Assembly: GCA_016191165.1 (NCBI GenBank)
Contig: JACPPF010000161.1
Coordinates: forward strand, 1 to 53,862
Length of the DNA: 53,862 nucleotides
Direction: 5' to 3'
Origin: Planctomycetota bacterium
GTDB lineage: Bacteria > Planctomycetota > Planctomycetia > Gemmatales > Gemmataceae
A program made the position numbers and the translations under genes. Under the pieces are notes generated by a model. The model did not search any database. It was given only the letters and a program-made list of their open reading frames with translations, and was not told the origin of the DNA. This document shows, in pieces, positions 16,504 to 24,016 of this stretch (its first letter is position 1; every line of letters begins with the position of its first letter).

Positions 16504-17531
16504 TACCAGGTGATCCGATAGAGCATCCAGTAAACCACAACCCCGGTCACCGACACATAGAGCCAGATCGGCAGCGTCCAGCGCGCGAGCTTGACGTGAA
16601 TGCGGCGAGCGTCGCGCAGGCCCTGAATCGTGACCGTCAATGCCAATGGCGCGACGGCCATCGCCAGCACCGTGTGCGACAGCAGAATCGCGAAATAGGC
16701 GTAGCGTGCCGCCCCCTGACCCTGGAAGCGCATCGGCTCCATGTCCAGGACAACGAAATGATAGAACAGATAGCTCGAAAGAAAAATTATCGACACCGCC
16801 AGCGCGAGCAGCATGACGAGCTTGTGCAGCGTCTCCAGCCGCAGGCGAATCAAGATCCATCCCAGCAGCAGCAGGACGGTGCAGGTTGAATTCAGAATCG
16901 CATTGAACCAGGGCAAGTCGGCGCCCGTGATCGGAATGCGCTCCTCCATCCGGCGGCGCGCACGCAGGCGATCGATCTCGGCCGTCAAGACCTCCGCGGC
17001 CCTGGGCTCCACGCCGTTGACGTAACCGACCATCGTGCCCGAGCCGTCGATCAGGATCAGAAATGTGGAATGCTGAATCTCGTTGCCGACCGGCGCGTTT
17101 TTCAGTGGCAGCACCATGTTGAAAAAGCTCGTCTCGACGATGGCGTGAACTTTTTTTTGCGGTCCGGTCAGGAAAAGCCACTGGTCGGCGTCGGCCTGGT
17201 GATCGTCGGCGAACTCGTTGAGCGTTTTGACACCGACGTCGATGAGATCGATGCTGACCAGGCGCACGTCGGGTTTGCCGCGGAAGTGTTCTTGTAGCTT
17301 CTGCATGGTGGGGGTATTGCGGCTGCACAGGTTGCAGCCGGGGTAGAAGAACTGGGCGACCCAGATTTTGCCCAACAGGTCGCGTGCGCGGACTGTCTTG
17401 CCAGAGCGCTCCGTCAGCGTGAAATCGCCGACGGGCTGGTCGAATGGCTTGAACAGGATGTCGGAAGGCGGCGCCTGGGCCAGGACCGGCTGCGCGAGAA
17501 GGGCGAGCAAAAGGAACGGGAACCAGCGCAT
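16503..17531 (-). CDS. Sco1/SenC-DUF420 (CtaM-like) fusion, oxidase copper assembly
   Basis: This 342-residue protein has two parts. After a signal peptide (FPFLLLALLAQPVLA), a thioredoxin-fold Sco/SenC domain (about 25-190) carries GCNLC (Cys66, Cys69) and His154 in IQHSTFLILIDG, the copper-ligand positions of Sco proteins. Cys spacing is CxxC rather than the usual CxxxC. From about 203, a four-helix DUF420 domain follows (LPWFNAILNSTCTVL, SSYLFYHF, ILLSHTVLAMAVAPL, PIWLYVSVTGVVVY). Sco proteins help build CuA; DUF420 proteins (CtaM/YozB) are needed for aa3-type oxidase maturation in Firmicutes. One protein may thus serve both copper centres. It is last in the oxidase operon. The start at 17531 is chosen for the signal peptide. 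Confidence 0.88.
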   Translation of the reverse strand: MRWFPFLLLALLAQPVLAQAPPSDILFKPFDQPVGDFTLTERSGKTVRARDLLGKIWVAQFFYPGCNLCSRNTPTMQKLQEHFRGKPDVRLVSIDLIDVGVKTLNEFADDHQADADQWLFLTGPQKKVHAIVETSFFNMVLPLKNAPVGNEIQHSTFLILIDGSGTMVGYVNGVEPRAAEVLTAEIDRLRARRRMEERIPITGADLPWFNAILNSTCTVLLLLGWILIRLRLETLHKLVMLLALAVSIIFLSSYLFYHFVVLDMEPMRFQGQGAARYAYFAILLSHTVLAMAVAPLALTVTIQGLRDARRIHVKLARWTLPIWLYVSVTGVVVYWMLYRITW

Positions 17532-17559
17532 GGTACGGTGCTCGCGGAAAGTGCCGCAC

Positions 17560-17590
17560 GCCCCAGGAATCGCTGCGCTCATCCTGGGGC
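17560..17590. repeat. Hairpin repeat, family D (copy 1)
   Basis: Stem GCCCCAGGA (17560-17568) / TCCTGGGGC (17582-17590), a perfect 9 bp, around the 13-nt loop ATCGCTGCGCTCA. It lies between the ctaF stop and the Sco-DUF420 start. The same loop occurs at 18050-18062 and, with one change, at 23988-24000. Confidence 0.88.
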
Positions 17591-17596
17591 TTTCGG

Positions 17597-18019
17597 TCAT
17601 TTTTGGACAATCATCGGAACGGCGCTTTCCGGATAGGCGTGCCAGGCCAGGGCCGCGTCGATGGAGAGGATGATCACCATCATCACCGTCACGACGCACA
17701 CGGGCAGGATGATGCAGTAGAGCTTGCCCCAGTCGAATTTCAGGTGCATGAAGATGGCCGCGACCAGCGTCGCCTTGACGACGGCGACGGCCATGATGAT
17801 CGCGGCGCCGGTGTGGTTGTTTTCGCCGAAGATTCGGTTGATGACAAACGAAAGCCCGGTGCAGACGCACAGGGCGAAGAAGACATACATGTACATCTGA
17901 AAGCTCGGCCCGGCGTGGCCGTGTTCGCCGCCACTCGCTGCTGGCGGCGTTGCGGAGAACTGGCCGCCTGGAGCGGCGGGCAGGCCGGGGGCGATGTTTT
18001 CGCTTTGGGGATCCGACAT
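17597..18019 (-). CDS. ctaF: Cytochrome c oxidase subunit IV, bacterial type
   Basis: This 140-residue protein has a Gly/Ala/Pro-rich N-terminus (about 1-38) followed by three membrane helices: MYMYVFFALCVCTGLSFVI, GAAIIMAVAVVKATLVAAIF and LYCIILPVCVVTVMMVIIL. The pattern AVVKATLVAAIFMHLKFD matches the bacterial COX4 family (pfam03626), a small accessory subunit of caa3/aa3 oxidases in the cytoplasmic membrane. It sits between ctaE and the Sco-DUF420 gene, with a hairpin repeat in each gap. Confidence 0.92.
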   Translation of the reverse strand: MSDPQSENIAPGLPAAPGGQFSATPPAASGGEHGHAGPSFQMYMYVFFALCVCTGLSFVINRIFGENNHTGAAIIMAVAVVKATLVAAIFMHLKFDWGKLYCIILPVCVVTVMMVIILSIDAALAWHAYPESAVPMIVQK

Positions 18020-18041
18020 GGGGTCTTCCTTTGCAAACTAC

Positions 18042-18070
18042 CCCCGCCAATCGCTGCGCTCATGGCGGGG
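18042..18070. repeat. Hairpin repeat, family D (copy 2)
   Basis: Stem CCCCGCCA (18042-18049) / TGGCGGGG (18063-18070), a perfect 8 bp, around ATCGCTGCGCTCA. The loop is identical to copy 1 while the stem differs on both sides together. It lies between ctaE and ctaF. Confidence 0.88.
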
Positions 18071-18081
18071 CTTGGCAAACT

Positions 18082-19023
18082 CTATACAAGGTACAACAGA
18101 GGGAACAGGAAAATCCAGACGATATCGACGAAGTGCCAGTACAGGCCCGTCAGCTCGATGCCCAGCTCGTTGTCCGGGCCGAACTTGCCGAAGAGAGCGC
18201 CGATCAGGTAGATTCCGAATACAACGAGCCCGCCGAAAACGTGCAGGGCGTGAAAGCCCGTCATCGCGAAATACGACGACGCCCACAGGTTGCCATAGGG
18301 AATCGAGTAGGACAGGTGAACATTCGGATCGACTTCGAGGATGCCCCTAACCTTGGCGGCGCCGCTTTCCCGTTTCGGCATATCACACTTCTTGAGCTTG
18401 TCGGTGCCGACGATGCGCTCGTTGACTTCCTTGGGGGACAGCTTGCCGGCGTTGATCTCGTCGAGCAAGTCCTTGCACATCTTCTTGGCGTCCGCGCTGA
18501 TGTGGCCGTCGTGGTCGGCATGTTTGAGTTGCTCCTGGACGTGCCGAACGAATTTGTAATTCTGCGGCGAGTCGTCGTTTTTCAGCTCAAACACGCGGCC
18601 CGGCAGGATTTCATGCTCGATCTTGGCCTTGTACTCGACCGCCTTGACGCCGAGGAACACGCAGCCCAGGGCCAGCGTAATGCCCAGGTACATCGTCGCC
18701 TTTTTGGTGAACGCTTGCTTCGCCGCGGCATCGGCAGACTTGCGCGCCTCGTGAAGGCACCAGTGGCACAACACGACGGTCAAGCTGGAGCAGATCAGGA
18801 CGAAGGTGTTCAACGCGCCGATCCACTCGACCAGATGCACGTCATGCGGGCTGGGCCACGGCGTCGCCGCGGTGGGCTGGCCGTTGCGCAGGAGCATGTA
18901 GGTGCCGATGATGGCGGTGAAGAAGGTGATTTCCGTCACCAGGAATATCCACAGCGCGAGCTTGCCGTTGGGCAACGGCAGGCCCATGTGAAGTTCCGAG
19001 TTCTCAGCGACGTCGTGTGCCAT
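18082..19023 (-). CDS. ctaE: Cytochrome c oxidase subunit III with soluble insertion
   Basis: This 313-residue subunit III of the heme-copper oxidase starts with [19 protein letters not shown], has [10 protein letters not shown] near 126-135, and ends with [20 protein letters not shown] and [19 protein letters not shown], all family features. Between the VKAVEY helix and the last helices lies an extra charged stretch of about 100 residues (roughly 138-240), rich in Lys, Asp and Glu with Cys183 and Cys213, absent from the usual subunit of about 200 residues. The insertion would face the outer side and may contact another subunit. It is preceded by ctaB and followed by ctaF. Confidence 0.94.
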   Translation of the reverse strand: MAHDVAENSELHMGLPLPNGKLALWIFLVTEITFFTAIIGTYMLLRNGQPTAATPWPSPHDVHLVEWIGALNTFVLICSSLTVVLCHWCLHEARKSADAAAKQAFTKKATMYLGITLALGCVFLGVKAVEYKAKIEHEILPGRVFELKNDDSPQNYKFVRHVQEQLKHADHDGHISADAKKMCKDLLDEINAGKLSPKEVNERIVGTDKLKKCDMPKRESGAAKVRGILEVDPNVHLSYSIPYGNLWASSYFAMTGFHALHVFGGLVVFGIYLIGALFGKFGPDNELGIELTGLYWHFVDIVWIFLFPLLYLV

Positions 19024-19033
19024 GATTTCTCTC

Positions 19034-19050
19034 TTCGTTTAGCGCCCGCG
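19034..19050. repeat. Partial palindromic repeat, family C (half copy)
   Basis: TTCGTTTAGCGCCCGCG is the left arm of the family C element seen intact at 52104-52145. The right arm is reduced to a short TACGAAA. It lies between the ctaB stop and the ctaE start. Confidence 0.6.
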
Positions 19051-19059
19051 TACGAAAAA

Positions 19060-20010
19060 CTAACCAATCAAAAACCGCATCCAGCGTTCGAGCAAAAACA
19101 AGCCCAGGATGCCAGGCAAATAAATCAGCGACGCCTGCATGACGCGGCGCGCCCGTGCATCGCCCGGCTGAAGCGCGAACGCCCAGACGAAGCGCAGGAA
19201 GAACACGCCCAGGCCGAGCGCCCCGAAGCCGAACATCGGGCTCGCCTCGGTGATGAATAACGGCGTGACGCTGACGCCGATGAGCGCCAGCGTGTAGATC
19301 AGCATTTGCCGGGCCGTCGTCGTTCCGTCCGGATCGACGCCCGGGAGCATTTTCAGGCCCGCGTGGGCGTAGTCGGCGCGGTACATCCAGGCGATGGCCA
19401 AAAAGTGCGGCACTTGCCAGAAAAAGACGATCAGGAACAAAATGCCGGCCTGCGCGTCGAGCGTGCCGGTCATCGCGGTCCAGCCGATGACGGGCGGCAG
19501 CGCGCCGGGCACGGCGCCGATCAGCGTGTTCAGCGTCGTCTTGCGCTTGAGCGGCGTATAGACAAACACGTAGCTCAGATGCGTCAACGCCGTCAACCCG
19601 ACCGCCCAAGGATGCGTGACAAGTAAAAACATGTACCCCAGCCCAAGCGCCGACAGGAACGTGCCAAAGGTCAGCACCTCGGTCGCGGACAGTCGGCCTG
19701 CGGGAAGCGGGCGATTCTCGGTGCGGCGCATGGCGCCATCAGTCCGGCGTTCGAGCCACTGGTTCAGCGCGCTGGCGCCGGCGGCCGTCAGCGCGGTCCC
19801 AATCAGAGCGTGAAGAAGCTGCATTCCGTCCAGCCCGGCGGACGGCGCCAGCATGGCCCCGATCGCCACCGTGAACAGCACCATCACGCTGATGCGCGGC
19901 TTCGTCAGTTCAAGAAAATCCAGCCAGCGCGAGCGCACCAGCGAGCCGGGAGCGTAAGCAACCGGACCAGCGACCCGAGGAGGACCGGCGGCGTAAGCGG
20001 CCGTCTTCAT
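19060..20010 (-). CDS. ctaB: Protoheme IX farnesyltransferase (heme O synthase)
   Basis: This 316-residue membrane prenyltransferase attaches a farnesyl group to heme B, giving heme O, the first step to heme A for the oxidase encoded around it. The UbiA-family signatures are LNQWLERRTDGAMRRTENRP (first Asp-rich loop) and KRKTTLNTLIGAVPGALPP; about nine membrane helices are visible. The start at 20010 overlaps the ctaA stop by 4 nt. The first 30 or so residues (AYAAGPPRVAG, VAYAPGSLVRSRW) are unlike the family and look like a translated intergenic repeat. The conserved part begins at LELTKPRIS. Confidence 0.94.
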   Translation of the reverse strand: MKTAAYAAGPPRVAGPVAYAPGSLVRSRWLDFLELTKPRISVMVLFTVAIGAMLAPSAGLDGMQLLHALIGTALTAAGASALNQWLERRTDGAMRRTENRPLPAGRLSATEVLTFGTFLSALGLGYMFLLVTHPWAVGLTALTHLSYVFVYTPLKRKTTLNTLIGAVPGALPPVIGWTAMTGTLDAQAGILFLIVFFWQVPHFLAIAWMYRADYAHAGLKMLPGVDPDGTTTARQMLIYTLALIGVSVTPLFITEASPMFGFGALGLGVFFLRFVWAFALQPGDARARRVMQASLIYLPGILGLFLLERWMRFLIG

Positions 20011-20996
20011 GCCACGCCCTCCAGCTCGCGATTCAACGTTGATTTCGTGTTTTCTGCGAAGGCCGGCTCCGGTCGCTTGCGCACCCGGCTCGCCAGCGCG
20101 CGATTTGCCAAAATCGCGACGTTGACCACGGTCGCGAACAGCAGCGTGCCGATCAGGTAGTGCAGCGTGCGAACCCACTCGGCATGGATCGGCAAGGGCA
20201 GCACCTGCGGCAGATCGGCCGTCGGCACGTGAAACCGCGCCAGCCACGATTCGACGCCCAGCCAAAGTTGAGCGGTCAACAGGACAATCAAGACAATGCC
20301 ATGAATACTCAGGTGCTCCCGCGCTTCGCTTTCAAGCATCAGTTTAAGCAGCCAGGCCACCGCACCGACGACGACGAACGCGCCCAGCAAATGCCCGCGC
20401 GGGCCGAGCAGACCGTCGGTGTGGCGAACCAGGGCGCCCAGCATCAGTTGCATGAAAACGATCTCCGCCGTGACGATGGACCAGAGTTTTAGCCCGATAC
20501 CCGCGGTTTGCATATTCTCGGATGCCCACCCGCGCGCCGTGAACAGGGCAATGCTGACAAGGACTGCAAACACGATCTGGGCCAAACATCCGTGCAGCAA
20601 CTTGAACACGAGCGGATAGTCGGCGTTTCGATCGACGCGCAAGATGCCCAAGGCCCCCTGCACGCAGATCAGCGTCAAGGCCAGCAGGGCAACCCAGCCC
20701 AGCCAGGCACGCCGATCGAAGAACCAGCATCCCACGGCCAGCGCGATGCCGCACATGCCGACCAGGAAGCCGAAAGTGCGATGCCCATATTCCAGCCGCC
20801 AGGCCATGCCGCTGTTCTCGAACAATCCGTTGACGATTTCCCACGGGGGCCGAAACCCGCGCGGGTCGATCATGCCGACGCCGTGGCTCGTCACGCTCGC
20901 GCCAAGGAAGACGAGCGGCAGGGCGCACAATACCGTCAACACGGCCAAGGCGTGAAGCCAGCGGGGGGCGTCAGGGGAATCAGACTCGGTACGCAT
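20007..20996 (-). CDS. ctaA: Heme A synthase (CtaA/Cox15)
   Basis: This 329-residue integral membrane protein has about eight helices in two similar halves. Family marks include SGMAWRLEYGHRTFGFLVG (heme-ligand His in the EYGHR region), KLLHGCLAQIVFAVLV, LGALVRHTDGLLGPRG and LHYLIGTLLFATVVN. It oxidises the C8 methyl of heme O to the formyl group of heme A. Its stop overlaps the ctaB start by 4 nt, so the two heme A enzymes are probably coupled in translation. It is downstream of ctaD. Confidence 0.93.
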   Translation of the reverse strand: MRTESDSPDAPRWLHALAVLTVLCALPLVFLGASVTSHGVGMIDPRGFRPPWEIVNGLFENSGMAWRLEYGHRTFGFLVGMCGIALAVGCWFFDRRAWLGWVALLALTLICVQGALGILRVDRNADYPLVFKLLHGCLAQIVFAVLVSIALFTARGWASENMQTAGIGLKLWSIVTAEIVFMQLMLGALVRHTDGLLGPRGHLLGAFVVVGAVAWLLKLMLESEAREHLSIHGIVLIVLLTAQLWLGVESWLARFHVPTADLPQVLPLPIHAEWVRTLHYLIGTLLFATVVNVAILANRALASRVRKRPEPAFAENTKSTLNRELEGVA

Positions 20997-21016
20997 GGGT
21001 GTTGATATTTCGTGCC

Positions 21017-21056
21017 TGCGAGGCGCTGTGCGAACACCAAGCCGCGAGCGGCCTAA
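21017..21056. repeat. Degenerate palindromic repeat, family A (half copy)
   Basis: CGAACACCAAGCCGCGAGCGGC resembles the right arm of family A (CGAACGCTAAGCCGCAAGCGGC), with the left arm degraded. It fills the gap between ctaD and ctaA and reaches the ctaD stop codon. Confidence 0.5.
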
Positions 21057-22861
21057 TGCGAGCTCAGAGGCAGCACGCCATCGCCTTTCTCCGTTTGCGG
21101 GCAGCTATCTTTTTCGCCCATCTCGCCGTAGACGTAGGGCCCGTGAAACACGTTCGGGACCTGATCGAAATTCCCGTGGCCCGGGACGGGATCGCCGGTC
21201 ATCCATTCGAGCGTGTTGGAGTTCCACGGGTTCCGAGTTGCCCTGGGGCCAAAGAACAAGCTGTAAAAGAAGTTGGCCAGGAAGATAAACTGGACGGTCC
21301 CCAGGATCAGCGCCGACACGCTCATGAACTCGTTCAGACCCAGGGTGTTGGTTTCGAGCGCACCCGCGGTAATGTCCGGAATTCGGCGCCGCAAGCCCAT
21401 GACGCCGACCATGTGCATTGGGAAAAACGTGCAGTTTCCGAAGATGAACGTCAGGAAGAAGTGGACCTTCCCGACGTTGTCATTCATCATGCGGCCAAAC
21501 ATCTTGGGGAACCAGTAGTAGATGCCCGCGAAGATGCCGAAGAGGCTGCTGGCGAAAAGCACGTAGTGAATGTGAGCTACGATAAAGTATGTATCGTGAA
21601 TGTAGATATCCACGGGGGTGGCGGCCATGAAGATGCCGGAAAGCCCGCCGATGATGAAAAGCGACACGAACCCGAGCGCGAAGAGCATCGGCGTCGTGAA
21701 CTGGAGATTACCACGGAAAATCGTGCCGAGCCAGTTGAACACTTTGACCGCGCTGGGCAGGGCGATCATGATGGTGGCGATCATGAACCCGGTGCCAAGG
21801 CGAGGATCCATGCCAGACTGGAACATATGGTGGCCCCACACGATGAATCCCAGCCCGGCGATGCCGGCGATGGAGTAGATCATCGCGCGATACCCGAAGA
21901 GCGGCCGACGCGAAAACGTGGCGATGATGTCCGACACCATGCCCATCGCCGGCAGAATCATGATGTAGACCGCCGGGTGCGAATAAAACCAGAACAGATG
22001 CTGCCACAGGAGCGGCTGCCCGCCGCCGGCGTCCACGCCGTAGTTGCCGATCGTGACCATATCGGGCAGGAAGAAAGTGGTGCCAAGCGTCTTGTCGAGA
22101 ACCTGGAAGAACAGTGCGACCGTCAGCACCGGCAAGGCAAACGCCTGCAGGATGGCGGTGATGAACATGGCCCAGATGGTCATTGGCATACGGTACAGGG
22201 TCATGCCGGGGGCGCGCATGTTGATAATGGTGGTGATGTAATTGACCGAGCCCATCATCGAGCCGACTCCGACGCACAGCAGCGCGAGGAGCCAAAGAAT
22301 CTGGCCGTGCCCCGAACCCGGCGCGGCGGGCGAATGGAACCCCTGGCCGGCCGGCATGCCAAGGCTGGCAAGCGTCGGGTACGCGGTCCACCCGGAGGAG
22401 GCCGCGCCGCCGTCCACGAAGAACGAGAACGAGATCAAGACAAACGCGGGCCACAGCACCCAGTACGACATCATGTTGAGCTTGGGAAACGCCATGTCCG
22501 GCGCGCCAATCATCAAGGGGATGGTGAAGTTGCCGAACGCTCCCGTCAGGAAGGGAATGATGACGAAAAAGATCATCACCGAGGCGTGCATGGTGAAGAG
22601 CATGTTGTAGAACGACTCGGGAATCCGCCCGCCGTTGTCGGCGAAGTAGCCAGAAATGATCGGGATTTCCGCATGAGGCCAGGCCAGCTGGATGCGCACC
22701 AGCAGAGCGAGGATGCCGCCCAGGCCGAGGAAGATGATGCTCGTGAACAGGAATTGAATGCCAATGATCTTGTGATCTTCGGAGAAGATGTACTTGCGAA
22801 TGAAGCTCAACTCCGGGTGGGCGTGAGCGTGTGTGGCTGAAGGGGAAGCGTGCGAATCCAT
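21053..22861 (-). CDS. ctaD: Cytochrome c oxidase subunit I, A2 type
   Basis: This 602-residue catalytic subunit has at least twelve helices. Heme/copper ligands are visible: FTMHASVM (heme a), the His-Tyr pair in YSHPAVY, GHHMF (CuB) and HDTYFIVAHIHYV (hemes a3 and a). The usual D-channel Glu of HPEVY is replaced, and a Tyr-Ser pair precedes the His, defining the A2 subtype seen in Thermus and Rhodothermus caa3 oxidases. The D-channel entry Asp is present (GAPDMAFP), as is the K-channel Lys (LPSAVKVFNWL). It reduces O2 to water and pumps protons. CGAGG precedes the ATG. It lies between ctaC and ctaA. Confidence 0.97.
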   Translation of the reverse strand: MDSHASPSATHAHAHPELSFIRKYIFSEDHKIIGIQFLFTSIIFLGLGGILALLVRIQLAWPHAEIPIISGYFADNGGRIPESFYNMLFTMHASVMIFFVIIPFLTGAFGNFTIPLMIGAPDMAFPKLNMMSYWVLWPAFVLISFSFFVDGGAASSGWTAYPTLASLGMPAGQGFHSPAAPGSGHGQILWLLALLCVGVGSMMGSVNYITTIINMRAPGMTLYRMPMTIWAMFITAILQAFALPVLTVALFFQVLDKTLGTTFFLPDMVTIGNYGVDAGGGQPLLWQHLFWFYSHPAVYIMILPAMGMVSDIIATFSRRPLFGYRAMIYSIAGIAGLGFIVWGHHMFQSGMDPRLGTGFMIATIMIALPSAVKVFNWLGTIFRGNLQFTTPMLFALGFVSLFIIGGLSGIFMAATPVDIYIHDTYFIVAHIHYVLFASSLFGIFAGIYYWFPKMFGRMMNDNVGKVHFFLTFIFGNCTFFPMHMVGVMGLRRRIPDITAGALETNTLGLNEFMSVSALILGTVQFIFLANFFYSLFFGPRATRNPWNSNTLEWMTGDPVPGHGNFDQVPNVFHGPYVYGEMGEKDSCPQTEKGDGVLPLSSH

Positions 22862-22888
22862 TTTACCGACCTCGTATGAACAGCCGCC

Positions 22889-22930
22889 TGGGGTTTCGCG
22901 CTCGCGCGGTGACGCGCGAACGCCAAGCCA
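22889..22930. repeat. Degenerate palindromic repeat, family A-like
   Basis: GGGTTTCGCGCTCGCGCGGTGACGCGCGAACGCCAAGCC keeps the middle layout of family A (CGCTCGCG...CGCGCGAACGC) with eroded outer arms. It lies in the gap between ctaC and ctaD. Confidence 0.45.
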
Positions 22931-22942
22931 TGAGCGTCTTGA

Positions 22943-23965
22943 TTAGCGATCACCCGTCCGTTGTCGATGGTAGCTCTCGGCTTTCGCGAGCCAGTCTTGA
23001 AATTGGGCCTGATCCTTGTGAACGAAGACGCGGCCGATCATGCGGTAGTGTCCCCAGCCGCACAGTTCGGCGCAGGGGATGTCGTAGATGAAGGCCGGGT
23101 CGTGTTTGCCAGTGTCCGGGTTGATGCCGTCCACGTAGCGATTCTTGGTTTGGTCCCAGACACAGTTGTGCGATTTGTCTTTGGAGCCTTTGGGCGTGAA
23201 CCAGAGGGGAATCAACTTGCCGGGCAGGGCATCCTGTTTGACGCGGAAGTTGGGCAGATTGAAGCTGTGAATGACATCGCGCGTGCTGAGGTGGACGTTG
23301 ACGGGGTAGCCTTGCCAGACGTGCAACTCGTTGACGACGAGCACGTCGTCCGCCTGGGGAACTTTGCCGAACGAGCGGTGGTCGGACTTGCTTTCGCCCG
23401 GTTCGGCCAGCCATTTTTTGAGCCGCGCTGAACTGGGATAGCGCATGCGCCATTCAAACTGCCGAGCGCTGACCGCGATCTGATGATGCAAGGCCTTGCC
23501 GGTGGCGGCGGCATAGGGGTTCTTGCTCAGATCCTCGACCTGGTTTCGCGAGGCGTATTTGATGTTGGCCCAGGTTTCGACCTGGGCAAAGGCGATGTAG
23601 AGCAGGATGACCGCCGGGATAAACGTCCACGCCAGTTCGACCCGGTGCTGGTCGTGGAGCAGATTGGCGAGGGGCTTCATCATGCCAGGGAACTCTGCCT
23701 TTTCGCTCACTGGATGCTTCATATCCCCAGTCCCGGCATATTTCCACATGAAGGCGACGAGGATGGCTTCGGTCAACACGAAGAAGAACGCGGTGATGTA
23801 GAGAATCACGTCGAACAGAAAATCGACGTCGTCGGAGTGGGTCGATCGGCCTTCAGGCCTCCACCAGCCGACAAACGGGGAGATGGCGAAACCGACGAAG
23901 CACGCCAGCATGACGACGCCGAATACGATGCTCCAGGCTTTGTTGCCCACGATAAAAATCTCCAC
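22943..23965 (-). CDS. ctaC: Cytochrome c oxidase subunit II with CuA site
   Basis: This 340-residue subunit II has a membrane anchor at the N-terminus (AWSIVFGVVMLACFVGFAI), two further helices near 48-68 and 115-135, and a periplasmic cupredoxin domain. The CuA ligands are complete: Cys298, Cys302, His306 and Met309 in CAELCGWGHYRM, plus the earlier His of DVIHSFNLPNFRVKQD. It accepts electrons from cytochrome c and passes them to subunit I. No cytochrome c domain is fused to it, unlike classic caa3 enzymes; a separate diheme cytochrome gene precedes it. An insertion of about 60 residues enlarges the cupredoxin domain. The start is a GTG. Confidence 0.95.
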   Translation of the reverse strand: MEIFIVGNKAWSIVFGVVMLACFVGFAISPFVGWWRPEGRSTHSDDVDFLFDVILYITAFFFVLTEAILVAFMWKYAGTGDMKHPVSEKAEFPGMMKPLANLLHDQHRVELAWTFIPAVILLYIAFAQVETWANIKYASRNQVEDLSKNPYAAATGKALHHQIAVSARQFEWRMRYPSSARLKKWLAEPGESKSDHRSFGKVPQADDVLVVNELHVWQGYPVNVHLSTRDVIHSFNLPNFRVKQDALPGKLIPLWFTPKGSKDKSHNCVWDQTKNRYVDGINPDTGKHDPAFIYDIPCAELCGWGHYRMIGRVFVHKDQAQFQDWLAKAESYHRQRTGDR

Positions 23966-23979
23966 TCACAAAACAACCC

Positions 23980-24008
23980 CCAGGAATCGCCGCGCTCATC
24001 CCGGGGCT
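23980..24008. repeat. Hairpin repeat, family D (copy 3)
   Basis: Stem CCCCAGGA (23980-23987) / TCCCGGGG (24001-24008), 7 of 8 pairs, around ATCGCCGCGCTCA, the family D loop with one T-to-C change. It lies between the cytochrome c gene and ctaC, within their shared transcript. Confidence 0.85.
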
Positions 24009-24016
24009 TGGCAAGT

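Noticed and set aside
20999-22840. Plus-strand open frame of 613 codons opposite ctaD
   Set aside because: ctaD is certain from its heme and copper motifs. The antisense frame has the His/Asp/Glu-rich look of a GC-rich shadow.
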